From Lutraria lutraria (Eukaryota > Mollusca > Bivalvia > Venerida > Mactridae), in the NCBI GenBank assembly GCA_964023205.1, contig OZ026835.1:36491083-36555082 (forward strand): 64,000 bases of DNA, given 5' to 3'. Positions 38,701 to 45,953 of this stretch are shown here, one piece after another. Under the pieces are notes generated by a model. The model was not told the DNA's origin, made no database searches, and worked only from the letters and a program-made list of their open reading frames with translations. The first letter of the stretch is position 1; the number at the start of each line of letters is the position of its first letter. The position numbers were made by a program, and so were the translations under genes.

Positions 38701-41700
38701 TTATAAGGGCTAAACCCTGAGGTTTCAATATTTGGTGATGACCTAAGAGCTTGCAATACTGTTGGTAAAAACAGATTCCAATTATTTTGATCTTTATCAA
38801 TATACATACGTAATGTCTGGATGATAGTGCCATTTTGTCGTTCACAACTTCCATTAGCCTTTGGATTATAACTAGCCGTGCGGTGTCTAGTGACATTGTA
38901 AATTTCACATACTGCATTTATGAGTTTGGACAAAAAGTTTTGCCCTCTGTCGGTTACAATAGACACTGGTGCACCATAACGACAAAATATTTCATCGTGT
39001 AACACCCTTGCTATTTCAGCAGCAGATTGATTACGTAATGCAAAAGCTTCTACCCACCTTGAGAAACTATCCACACAAACAAGTATATATTCAAATCCAT
39101 CTGATGTTTTGTGAAGTGAACCTATAATATCTAAGTGCATTCTTTCGAATACATTTACTACAGGTAAAGGATTAAGAGGAGTACTTACCTGATGTGTACT
39201 ATGTTTTGCTCTTTGACAAATATCACATGATTTGACAAAATCTAGTATTTCCTGGTACATATGTGGCCAATAAAACTTACTTTGAATTTCTGCGAAAGTC
39301 TTTTTGACTCCAAAGTGACCATTGTGATCATGATACTCTTGCATGACCTTCACTCTGAGTTTCTTCGGAAGTGCAGTTTGCATTATGAACTTATCTTCTG
39401 TAGGCTTTTTCTTACCTCTATTTTGATACTTGTGAATAAGAACATTGTCAACAATTTCATAAAACTCTTTGTTATACATAGTTTTCTTAATGAGTTTTTC
39501 ATCATTAGGCAGTTCACTTGTACTTAAGTATTTGTAGATATCAACAAAATCAGGACAACTCTTTTGCAATGATATTAACTTACTTGTGTCCTTTACTGAA
39601 TCATCTTCCGAGTCAGTCTGTATCTCTGACACTGAAGTGTGTTCGGTATATTCAAATGTTGTTTCGAGATATTCACTGTCAGAAATACGATTTTGTATTG
39701 AAACATTTCTTACCTTATTTCCAGTATATGGGTTTGTACCATCCGGTGCTGTTGATGAGCAATTGCCGGTTCCATGACAATCAATGACAGCATTGTTTAC
39801 CTTTATTCCATTTGGTATGGTTACCGTTGAAATTTGTTCTTTTTCTGATGTACCAGAAATAAGTCTAGATAAGGCATCTGCATTCATGAACTCACCTTTT
39901 CTGTACTGTACTGTATACCTAAATCCTTGTAAAAACAATGCCCATCTAGCTATTCTCCCATTCTGAGAAGTGGTTACAGAGTTCAATACCTTTAGAGCTT
40001 GATGATCAGTTATAATTGTAAAAGGAATATCAGTTGACAAATAAGCTCTAAATGCTTTTACACCAGACACTATTGCTAAACATTCAATTTCTGATACAGA
40101 GTAATTTTTCTCTGCCGCCTGTAAAGATCTACCACTATATTCAATAACCCGTTCCTTCCCATTACTATCTAATTGTCCAAGAATATAACCAAGACCTGAT
40201 CGAGATGCATCACAAGTTAATATAAATGGTTTGTTCATATCAGGGAATGCCAAAATTGGTGCTGAGCACAAAGCATTTTTCAATATTTCAAGAGTCTTTT
40301 GACAATCATTAGTCCATTCAAATTTGGAATTTTTCTGTAGCAATTGAAATAGTGGAGCACAAATTTTACTGTAATTTTTGATAAATTTCTTATAGTAATT
40401 TGTCAGACCTAATAAACTTTTTACACCTTTCTGGTTAGTTGGAGCACATAGATTTTGAACTTTTTCAATTTTTCTGGGATCTGCTTGTATTCCCTCTTTA
40501 CTTAAGACATGTCCTAAATAATGTAGCTTTTTCTGCGCAAAGTAACATTTACCAGGAGATAATTTAAGACCAGCTTGTCTTATGCGACTGAAAACCTCAT
40601 TTAAATGGCTGAGATGTTCATTGAATGAAGCTGAGAAAATGATAACATCATCAACATAACAAAGAACAAATTTCCAAGAAATACCACGAAGAACTTTCAT
40701 CAAAAGTGATTGAAAAGTAGCTGGGGCCCCTGATAACCCGAATGGCATTTTTCTAAAAGAAAATATTCCTTCGGCACAAATAAATGAAGCTTTTTCCCTA
40801 CTATCTTCATCTAAAGGTACTTGCCAAAATGCCTTGCCAAGGTCCAGTGATGAAAAGAATTGGGCATTTGATTCTCCAATAGCATCAAATATATCTGACA
40901 GACGCGGTAAAGGATATGCTTGAGGTTTACTTATCTTATTTAATTTCCTATAGTCTACTGCAAATCTATACTCATCTGATCCTGCCTTTTTAACTAAAAC
41001 AACTGGAGAATGCCAATTAGAGTAACTTTCCTCAATAATTTTGTTTTCTAACATTTTGTGTACCCAAACTCTTGTTGCTTCCTTTACAACTGGATTTTGT
41101 TTATAAGCTTGAAGTTTTACAGGCATTGCATCTCCTGTCTCAATTTTATGAGTTTGTAAATGAGTACAACCTAAATCATGCAGACCTTCTGAGAAAATGT
41201 CTCTATTTTTGTTTAAAAGATTTAATAATAGCCCTTTTTGATGTTCATTTAAATCAGATCCTTCCAGATTGAAATCTAATGTAGATTTGGAATTTGTTTT
41301 TATGTCCGAAATGCCTAAACTTTGTTCATTTTCAATTGTTTCTTCCCCCGCATCACTAATTGAAAATACTGATTTCTCCTCTACTTCTGAAACTGTTGCC
41401 AAAATTTTATTTGATTTTAAATATACTATTTCATTAGTAGGATTAACTATCCTTAAAATAGCCTTTCCCTTTCTTACACTAACTAAACATTTAGCACCTA
41501 AAACATTTTTATGTGTTAATGATACTAAAGGTTCTAATAAAACATTTGATCCTGTTTTCACTCTTGATATTTTGACAGGAATATTGACTTCGGCCAAAGG
41601 GTCTAACTTTGTAGGTCTCACAGTTCTAGCATACCCGGTATTTGTGCTAAGAGAACACACTTTTAAAAAGTCTTGAATGATGAATTTTTTGGAAGCAATA

Positions 41701-44700
41701 TCTAAAGTAACTTTGTGTTTTTCCATAAAATCTATGCCTAAAATTACAGAATGATGTAAATCTTTGATAACATAAAATTTTGAACATAATGTAACAGTAC
41801 CAAAACTAATATCTAAATGCACTTCACCACTAACAGCATGGTGCGTTCCACCAACACCTACTATTGTTTTAATTTTTGACTCAGTTATTTTAGGTTTGTT
41901 ATCAAGAAAAGCTTTGAGATAAAATGTCTCACTTAAACAAGAAATGGATGCTCCTGTATCACATAAAGCACTAGTTTTTTTGTTATTTATACTAACAGCT
42001 ACAGTATTTCTAGTCATAATAGTTGAAAAATTTGGGTCAACAGATGACACATTGGCACTTTCATACTTAATTTTATCAAATTTTGATGGTAGAAACTTAC
42101 TTTTAGCACTTTTATATTTAGATGAGTTAGTACTTTCTTTAATTTGATGGTACTGATCATTTTTAATATGCCTATCTACTGGCGGCAACCTGTAGACAGG
42201 CGCACACCCCTATTGTGTATTATTTGACTGGTAACCTGCCTTTTTACTTGAAAAATTATTGTATTTTTGCCCATACTTTGCACTTCTGCATTGATTTCCA
42301 AAATGATTTAATTTATTACATTTGTAACATGTTTTTCCCATTGCTTTACATGAGTTAGTAGAATAGCACCTACCTCCACAACGACTGCATGGTCTCTCTG
42401 TCTGCATCTGACGTCTTCCTTCTCCACTGTTCTCACGGTTATTTTTCTCTACTGTCAAATTAGCCACTGCAGCTACAAGTTGTTGTACCGTTTCCTCCAA
42501 CTTGGATGTTCCTGTCGCATTGACCGATGGTGTCACCTCTGAAGGAATGTCTCCCATCCTGGCGGCCAAATTCCTGACATCTTGTAGAGACTTTGGAGCA
42601 TGTGCCCCTATCGCCTGACCTAAAGATCTCTCCATACCTTTTAGGGCAATTTGTACTTGTACATCTCCTTGTATCTTGTACAAGTAGGTGGCTTGCTCCA
42701 ATCTATTCAGAAACTGGTTCACTGTTTCTCCTGGAGACTGTCTCATATTGTAAATATCTAAGTTTATTTCTTTTTCCATTTTAAATTTAGCTTTTAGTAA
42801 GTCCTTTAGTTCATCTATGTTTCCTGGTCTCGTTGCTAAAGACTCGTACCATAACCTGGCTAACCCTTTTAAGTGCCAGGCAAGGGACGCAGTTGCCTGG
42901 TCATCCTTTAGACCTGTTGCCCTGGTGTATTCATCGAATCTTCCTAGGTACCGAACTATATCCTGAGTACCATCACCATTGAAGTCGTCCATACGGAAAG
43001 CCCCTGCCATCGGCATGTTGAAATGTTCCTGTGTCGAAATGGATGAATTTAGATTTCTTACTGGTTCAGGCTCGGGTTCTGGCTCTGTAGGATTAACTGG
43101 TGCACTTCTCAGGCTATAGTTTGACGGTTTAGACGAAAGTGGCATCTGTTCACTCGCTGGCTAAATTGAGAGGTTGGAATCATCCACTACCCCACCAAGT
43201 GTTCTGCTTTGATTTCTCGTTGGTTTCTACTGGGGAATTTCTAAAACAAAAAGATGTCCTTTTCCTCAATTTATTTTCTTAAGTATATTTAATATATTTC
43301 TTACCAGAGTCATACAATCTATGACCCTTTAGAGGAAAGGACTTTACGAAAACAACTTCTACAACAATAACTGACCAATCAATTTCTTTATAATTCACGT
43401 GACAGTTAATTTTAACCAATCAAATATAATTTCTTGTTATAAAATTAGAAATCAGCCGATGAAACAATGTTTATTTCTAACTTAAAGTATTAACTGAAAC
43501 CCTTTAAGTTCTTGTCAAATCCGCTTAAGGTGACTGATAATATTAAAAGTTCTTTTATAATTTTACTATCGAAAGGTCTGAAAAATAGATAACTAATAAA
43601 GTTAAAGCGATTAAATGAGATAGGTAAATTTAGATCTTCCTATCTGTATTAATTCTTATGTTACAATTGACCAAAAGTTGCTAGGATACAAGTTGTTTAA
43701 TTAGATCTTACTACATACATTTTCTTTAACCCAATTTCTTCTAAAAATTATTACAAACAACATCAAACACAATTTAATTAATAAAACAAAAAATCAAAAA
43801 TTTTAATGCATAATACTTAACCTAACTAATCAAAATAAAGCAAAATATATTGACCGTGCTATGAATCATAGAAAAGATACCCTAGAAATCTGATACTGTT
43901 TCTTTTTATATACGCATTTATTTTGTTCAAATCGTATTCAGTGTCGTAAAAGTAAAAATAAAACAAACTAGGGTTAGAAAAATATGCATGGTGCTGAGAT
44001 GGCATAAAATAATAATGATCTTGATCGGACAATTCGTCAACCGATTTATCATCTAATAATTCGAAAATAATAGTATATGCATGTAGCTTTTGCTAGAACG
44101 AAAGTATTTCTGTATTAACTTATTCAGTTTCTACTGCAGGAAGCCTGATAATTTTGAGTCAGAAGCGCTAAATTCCATGAATTCCGTTAAGCTCCTTGCA
44201 CGGATGACCTTTTACGGAACGTCGCAGCATAAGCCGTGTCAATAACGTCACGTGATTAACTTAGTAACGTGTTAGTAACAAACAGATACAAATGCAATTA
44301 TCTAATATGCAAGGATTTATAAAATATAAATAAAACTGCACAGCAAATCCTCATACTCACCGTCACTACTTCATTTTTGGTCCGATATCAAATATTTGGT
44401 CAAGCGGACGTTAAGACCATTATCTATTGTAGAATTGTAGAACCTATAATTTGGTCCAGAAATAGCTTAACATCATTTTTTGTTTTGTTTATTTTTATCG
44501 ACTGCACATAGTTTATTCTTTTTGAGATCATATATTAGTTCAAGAGCCCGCATCTCGCCCAGTCCATGTCACCTTCATTTAAGTACTTGAGTTGTTAATT
44601 AGGCTCAGAGATGTACGAGTAAAAATAAATAAGCCGCCCGTATGAGAGATGATAATTATTATACCAAATTTATGAAGCGCCCTTTCATATAAAAATAACG

Positions 44701-45475
44701 CGTACAAAGCACTGTGCACTAATCAACTGACATATATAAAACTCATGTTAAACATGCAGAGGAATAATAGTAACAGATATATGCTTAATATACTGCAATG
44801 TTTTAAGAAATAATGGGAAACAACAAACAATAAAATCGAAATATAAAGATGGATAAAATATACACAGCCGTTCTAAAATCAACAAACCTATAACTGATGC
44901 TCATAAAAGTAATAATAAAATCGAGATTATGATTGTAAAACATTTTGAAATAAACCTAGGTGTAAGAAGTAAAATGGGGTTGACATAAAAATACTAATGT
45001 ATATGTTAATGTACACAAGGCTGTAATTACAGCATAAACATTTGAATGTTAAATTAAATTAAACATTATTCTTAGGAAACAGAAAAAATCGGTTATTAGT
45101 ATAGAGTATACAAATTAGAAGTGGTACAATTTACTTTGCCTTTTGTAAATTGAAAAAAGAAAAACAAATGCATTCAATGATAACAACAATTTGTGTCGAA
45201 AAAAAACAAAATTAGATTACAATAATTTCTAAAACAATTCTTTTTAAAAAAAAATTCCCTGAAAATATTCTCATTACCATTTTGCATTCCAGTTACGATT
45301 CCATTTTCAAATTCCTGCACTTACCTGCAAACCGTTTGAGTTTAACTTTATCATCCAATAAAGTCAGCCTTACAAGTCTGTTAATTTTGTCACTTCTTGT
45401 CATTAAACCGATTTTCCGGCGGACGAACGCTAGGGGGCGCTCTTTGGGCGCCGGCCGGCTTATTTCGTTGCCCAT
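26728..45475 (-). CDS. Unrecognised 1165-aa protein with ~20 NPTRQP/SPSRQP repeats, six coding exons
   Basis: Exons in order are 45475-45325, 31751-31513, 31305-31243, 30705-27958, 27578-27391 and 26836-26728. All junctions are GT-AG and all phases agree (1, 0, 0, 0, 2), giving 1165 residues; I do not recognise the family. The N-terminus MGNEIS fits an N-myristoylation site. Residues ~25-130 (exons 1-2) look globular and helical. From about residue 190 to 905 the 2.7-kb exon encodes a ~33-residue repeat that alternates FANPTRQPV and FTSPSRQPVVFSPV types, rich in Ser-Pro and Thr-Pro sites. A Lys-rich basic region follows, then a compact, globular-looking C-terminus (exons 5-6, with LNKAYYVEQFLRTELFKQR). 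The Ser-Pro repeats would suit proline-directed kinases; that is inference. Intron 1 (13.6 kb) holds a LINE, a MITE and a complete LTR retroelement. Confidence 0.75.
31834..32580 (+). repeat. tRNA-derived SINE, family 1, split by a ~475-bp insertion
   Basis: The head (tggtctagaggtaatacggtgg ... atttcgactccgtctg) and body (cagctaccgagccaagtgct) run to about 32000. The tail (aaactactcaaaaagaatagg ... ctctgaaatgacc) resumes near 32507. Alignment with the copy at 56643-56943 shows the break. It lies in intron 1 of the repeat-protein gene. Confidence 0.65.
32031..32505. mobile_element. 475-bp element, copy 1 (inverted copy at 52246-52721)
   Basis: Ends are tagacgaatta and taattcgtcta, short terminal inverted repeats. 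The interior (for example tcaccattagccaatcaaat) matches 52246-52721 in the opposite orientation over essentially its whole length. Similarity also continues about 40 bases to the left of 32031, so the true border may be near 31990. No ORF. Confidence 0.7.
32980..33408 (+). pseudogene. LINE reverse-transcriptase fragment, part 1
   Basis: In the plus frame LLLFADDIVLL is the catalytic RT block of a non-LTR retrotransposon. It is followed by LGLKINVNKTKTCIF (the usual RT segment after the catalytic site) and, after a frameshift near 33212, KLSLFDSKVMPILLYGSEVWG, the typical post-RT thumb motif. The 5' part is missing. The reading is broken by an inserted MITE at 33409 and resumes at about 33931. 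Confidence 0.8.
33411..33926. mobile_element. MITE with TTAA target duplication inside the LINE
   Basis: The ends aggggcatgccc and gggcatgcccct are inverted repeats, extended by aagaactg / cagttcca. Each end abuts TTAA. A TTAA duplication fits piggyBac- or Kolobok-type insertion. Reading across the site without the element continues the LINE frame (...GVYNF then KYAEKL), which confirms the borders. No transposase. Confidence 0.8.
33927..34117 (+). pseudogene. LINE fragment, part 2
   Basis: The frame continues with YAEKLH and VCKYI, then, past a stop and a frameshift, YAIYRELGRYPLNILAKERS and IKFWHKIIKNP, the conserved post-RT region of many LINEs. It is cut at 34117 by the LTR element; the frame seems to resume at 43820 (NLTNQNKAKYIDRAM). 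Confidence 0.75.
34118..34732 (-). repeat. 3' LTR of the retroelement
   Basis: On the plus strand it starts tgttctgctttgatttctcg and ends ttttaatgcataat, the same as 43200-43814. On the minus strand it ends ...AGAACA. Minus-strand TATAAAA (34471-34477) precedes AATAAA (34388-34393) by about 80 bases, a usual promoter-to-poly(A) layout for an LTR. Confidence 0.95.
34735..35148 (-). other. Region between env ORF and 3' LTR, with polypurine tract
   Basis: Non-coding 3' part of the element. The purine run aggggaggaggtgg (minus strand, about 34733-34746) directly abuts the 3' LTR and is the likely plus-strand primer. Confidence 0.7.
35149..37500 (-). CDS. Envelope-like glycoprotein of the LTR element, 783 aa (baculovirus F / errantivirus Env type)
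   Basis: Predicted membrane fusion protein. ATG at 37500. A short hydrophobic leader (residues 1-15) looks like a signal peptide. RSRR at about 112-115 is a furin-type cleavage site, directly followed by AILPFIGDLSRSIFG, a fusion-peptide-like stretch of the kind found in baculovirus F and gypsy Env proteins. Heptad-rich helices follow to about residue 230. A cysteine-rich segment lies near 430-470. Hydrophobic membrane segments are at about 571-592 and 645-667, and a ~110-residue Cys-poor tail follows, so topology is unusual: two membrane spans, not one. Several N-x-S/T sites occur. No internal stop or frameshift. A likely splice acceptor lies 16 bases before the ATG. Assignment to the Baculo_F family (PF12259) is by motif and layout, not by search. 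Confidence 0.8.
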   Translation of the reverse strand: MLTLSMILCCPSVSGKTVSDLQRLNYGVVFEPVDHMQLAGESWIHTFEIILPRTANLFSIFGCNRNKKFCDVVNEMLVEINQIRQETEVMINGTIDTIIKLLPEKKFSVKGRSRRAILPFIGDLSRSIFGTATVKDVELLARHINSLNKISSNLSKSVEQHEDDLSSYMKATDERMNNIVKGLEENHLAIEHIQTQLFESFDNLEKSFSTMSVFISKQITKSRQLETIFNELLEGIYDLIGGKVSPHLINFETMSSTLGDIQNILDMKFPGFHLIYTDPALIYHYANTIYARKGSILYVSVKFPISPFVKSLMLYKIKSFPVPVNDSSNHATQILDLPSYIAITHDLQYYTTFESQELKNCKFNKIIQCEYNRMLSPAIKKSCELSLFNNDKILIKESCNFRFLMNHISSDVVLLSKNSILVYDIDVLEYDCKNGKKMVEGCKFCTMNIPCDCSVSTSHTYLPARLTDCYENTTTKLHPVNLALLQQFFNESSLSDIGSNSLFENPLDVNVPKFEIYNHTMNNILADDNKAHLNLQRMAQSAKKNSLIYQSLTDSLLSGNIDLNDSIISTNDIILYATASVAAFSLIAFIITAVKLRKVLIIVSVLQSSCTKQVQASTVPSLIYKTSKPTTEPDVYFWEQLDLKIDHWLIVLNVIVIILLIFVIINTCNASRNSTKIVVEITNGKSSVQVPLKTLTLCPTYWQIKAPKNIEQITIRGMLTPIVTFDWDEFEIRNKLTNQTLHMESSLKVNYFVSRKIRHIMSTTYCAYFFIQHDKLFMPLQSW
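37501..37866 (-). promoter_or_regulatory. Spacer before env with a strong splice acceptor
   Basis: On the minus strand a pyrimidine tract (cttttcatttccttgtattctag) ends in AG at 37518-37517, 16 bases before the env start codon. This would let a spliced subgenomic RNA express env, as in retroviruses and errantiviruses. The donor was not located. Confidence 0.6.
37867..38322 (-). CDS. Small ORF of the LTR element with a chromodomain-like segment, ~151 codons
   Basis: This ORF overlaps the last base pairs of pol in the -1 frame: pol ends in TGA at 38321-38319 and the new frame is open from just upstream. The first in-frame near-cognate codon is TTG at 38322; there is no ATG there, so expression may be by frameshift, reinitiation or splicing. 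The N-terminal half is Asn/Gln-rich and disordered. The C-terminal half (about residues 85-135) contains YKANKILKLRVRNGLKEYLI and EWSNKNYKPSW, the pattern of a chromodomain (Y-L-I-x-W...W). Gypsy chromoviruses normally fuse this domain to integrase; here it is out of frame with pol. Confidence 0.65.
   Translation of the reverse strand: MKRYNDPENFRFQSRDEELIESQNNGTNQNDRVNNPDQDNGRNDIQLNIGYNRDFQRRNPESQVSEHNRSQSKQLEKSPASNDGIWYKANKILKLRVRNGLKEYLIEWSNKNYKPSWQVDENVSEELKRLFYVRHTQGGEKRKRQYKCFNN
38319..42188 (-). CDS. pol: Pol polyprotein: protease, reverse transcriptase, RNase H, integrase
   Basis: The replicative polyprotein of the LTR element, uninterrupted for about 1289 residues (numbered from 42188). 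Aspartic protease with DTGA at about 77-80. Reverse transcriptase with FAVDYRKLN near 405, MPFGLSGAPATFQ, and catalytic YVDD at 511-514. RNase H with TCDASRSGLGYI near 660. Integrase with an N-terminal zinc HHCC region near 950-990 and a D,D(35)E core at D1020, D1080 and E1116. GPY/F-like module KWKGPYYI near 1250. It is in the same frame as gag and has no ATG at its start, so it is presumably made as a Gag-Pol fusion by readthrough of the gag stop. Domain order is that of Ty3/gypsy. Confidence 0.95.
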   Translation of the reverse strand: MPPVDRHIKNDQYHQIKESTNSSKYKSAKSKFLPSKFDKIKYESANVSSVDPNFSTIMTRNTVAVSINNKKTSALCDTGASISCLSETFYLKAFLDNKPKITESKIKTIVGVGGTHHAVSGEVHLDISFGTVTLCSKFYVIKDLHHSVILGIDFMEKHKVTLDIASKKFIIQDFLKVCSLSTNTGYARTVRPTKLDPLAEVNIPVKISRVKTGSNVLLEPLVSLTHKNVLGAKCLVSVRKGKAILRIVNPTNEIVYLKSNKILATVSEVEEKSVFSISDAGEETIENEQSLGISDIKTNSKSTLDFNLEGSDLNEHQKGLLLNLLNKNRDIFSEGLHDLGCTHLQTHKIETGDAMPVKLQAYKQNPVVKEATRVWVHKMLENKIIEESYSNWHSPVVLVKKAGSDEYRFAVDYRKLNKISKPQAYPLPRLSDIFDAIGESNAQFFSSLDLGKAFWQVPLDEDSREKASFICAEGIFSFRKMPFGLSGAPATFQSLLMKVLRGISWKFVLCYVDDVIIFSASFNEHLSHLNEVFSRIRQAGLKLSPGKCYFAQKKLHYLGHVLSKEGIQADPRKIEKVQNLCAPTNQKGVKSLLGLTNYYKKFIKNYSKICAPLFQLLQKNSKFEWTNDCQKTLEILKNALCSAPILAFPDMNKPFILTCDASRSGLGYILGQLDSNGKERVIEYSGRSLQAAEKNYSVSEIECLAIVSGVKAFRAYLSTDIPFTIITDHQALKVLNSVTTSQNGRIARWALFLQGFRYTVQYRKGEFMNADALSRLISGTSEKEQISTVTIPNGIKVNNAVIDCHGTGNCSSTAPDGTNPYTGNKVRNVSIQNRISDSEYLETTFEYTEHTSVSEIQTDSEDDSVKDTSKLISLQKSCPDFVDIYKYLSTSELPNDEKLIKKTMYNKEFYEIVDNVLIHKYQNRGKKKPTEDKFIMQTALPKKLRVKVMQEYHDHNGHFGVKKTFAEIQSKFYWPHMYQEILDFVKSCDICQRAKHSTHQVSTPLNPLPVVNVFERMHLDIIGSLHKTSDGFEYILVCVDSFSRWVEAFALRNQSAAEIARVLHDEIFCRYGAPVSIVTDRGQNFLSKLINAVCEIYNVTRHRTASYNPKANGSCERQNGTIIQTLRMYIDKDQNNWNLFLPTVLQALRSSPNIETSGFSPYKMMFGGEMRLPVDVNLIPRETLSTEAKQHVKSLLQRLKVIHDIAKQNTEITQQESKVRHDLKAQPSDFKILEQVLLKINKHTPGLTSKLEYKWKGPYYIRQKISSDTYRIAESNTHQLHRAPVNAQT
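42189..42212 (-). promoter_or_regulatory. Candidate gag-pol stop-codon readthrough site
   Basis: The gag terminator is UAG in the context ACA CAA UAG GGG UGU. The same frame is open on the other side, through the whole of pol. A short inverted pair (CCTG ... CAGG) lies just downstream. UAG readthrough is how gammaretroviruses join Gag and Pol; here it is inferred from frame only. Confidence 0.65.
42210..43145 (-). CDS. gag: Gag structural protein of the LTR element, 311 aa
   Basis: Forms the particle and binds RNA. ATG at 43145, only about 54 bases after the 5' LTR. A Pro/Glu-rich N-terminus is followed by a capsid-like region (for example LAWHLKGLARLWYESL) typical of gypsy Gag, and a nucleocapsid with a CCHC knuckle CYKCNKLNHFGNQC, preceded by a second Cys-rich stretch. 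The frame ends with CAA TAG and then stays open into pol. Confidence 0.9.
   Translation of the reverse strand: MPLSSKPSNYSLRSAPVNPTEPEPEPEPVRNLNSSISTQEHFNMPMAGAFRMDDFNGDGTQDIVRYLGRFDEYTRATGLKDDQATASLAWHLKGLARLWYESLATRPGNIDELKDLLKAKFKMEKEINLDIYNMRQSPGETVNQFLNRLEQATYLYKIQGDVQVQIALKGMERSLGQAIGAHAPKSLQDVRNLAARMGDIPSEVTPSVNATGTSKLEETVQQLVAAVANLTVEKNNRENSGEGRRQMQTERPCSRCGGRCYSTNSCKAMGKTCYKCNKLNHFGNQCRSAKYGQKYNNFSSKKAGYQSNNTQ
43146..43199 (-). other. Leader with candidate primer-binding site
   Basis: Two bases after the 5' LTR end (AGAACA) comes TGGTGGGGTAGTGGATG on the minus strand. TGG is the expected complement of a tRNA CCA end. I could not match the rest to a tRNA by eye. Confidence 0.5.
43200..43814 (-). 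repeat. 5' LTR of the retroelement
   Basis: I found no difference from 34118-34732 when reading both. Minus-strand TATAAAA at 43559-43553 is a likely promoter box and AATAAA follows at 43475-43470. Confidence 0.95.
43820..43890 (+). pseudogene. LINE fragment, part 3
   Basis: Directly after the target duplication, the frame that was cut at 34117 continues (NLTNQNKAKYIDRAM and onward) to a stop at about 43890, so the LTR element inserted into the LINE. Confidence 0.5.
43891..45324. other. Remaining part of intron 1, no recognised feature
   Basis: AT-rich sequence between the LINE remnant and exon 1 of the repeat-protein gene. I see no ORF, tRNA or clear repeat border in it. Confidence 0.4.
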
Positions 45476-45700
45476 TTAATGTGCTAAGTACACATTTATT
45501 TACATATTGATCAGTGATGTCAAATGTTTTCAGAGCTGGATCTAACAACAAACGGTGTCTAAGTGACGGCGTCTATGACGTCATGACGTTCCGGTCGCGC
45601 ATGCGTATTCAGACGATCGAACGCATCATATGTCTTGACTAATTTCAAAATTTGAATATCAATTTAGCGATAATGTGGCTATAAAGTTTAATGCATTTAG
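45476..45700 (-). promoter_or_regulatory. Probable promoter of the repeat-protein gene
   Basis: Immediately upstream of the start codon at 45475. A full palindromic CRE (TGACGTCA) lies at 45576-45583 with another gacgt directly after it, in a locally GC-richer stretch (ccggtcgcgcatgcg). No TATA box is evident. Confidence 0.5.
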
Positions 45701-45812
45701 TCGATGTATACATATGTTTGCTCTCATGCCATTGAGAACATTTTATTAAATTAATTGATATGGAACATAATTGTCGATGATTATCTGGAGAATTTGTTCA
45801 TTCTGTATATAG

Positions 45813-45953
45813 AGAAACTCGGGTCACTGTCCGGTGAGAACAATGTTATCAGGCGAGGTGATATCGTCCAGGGTGGCGAGCTTTAGCGAGTCACCCTGGA
45901 CAATATCGCCGAGTCTGATAACATTGTTCTCACCGGACAGTGACCCGAGTTTC
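45813..45953. repeat. 141-bp near-perfect palindrome
   Basis: The arms agaaactcgggtcactgtcc and ggacagtgacccgagtttct are exact inverses and pairing continues (tgagaacaatgttatcag / ctgataacattgttctca) almost to the centre. A related smaller hairpin, tgacctgagaacac...gttctcaggtca, lies at about 46298-46330, and both have atttatcatg / catgataaat nearby, so both may be parts of one larger element (about 45813-46375). Confidence 0.85.

Larger units (their letters stand above)
34118..43814 (-). mobile_element. Complete Ty3/gypsy-type LTR retroelement with envelope-like gene
   Basis: About 9.7 kb on the minus strand: 5' LTR 43814-43200, gag, pol, chromodomain ORF, env-like ORF, purine-rich tract, 3' LTR 34732-34118. 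The LTRs look identical by eye over ~615 bp. The flanking duplication is actta (34113-34117 and 43815-43819); a 4-base reading, ctta, is also possible because LTR and flank share bases. All large ORFs are open. It sits within an old LINE and in the sense direction of the host gene's intron 1. Structure and content resemble errantiviruses and other envelope-bearing metazoan gypsy elements. Confidence 0.95.

Noticed and set aside
39261..42147. Plus-strand ORFs across the pol region
   Set aside because: Antisense shadows of pol; no motifs or start context.
43174..43198. Assignment of the primer tRNA
   Set aside because: The sequence begins TGG as expected, but I cannot match the following bases to a specific tRNA without a tRNA set from this genome.
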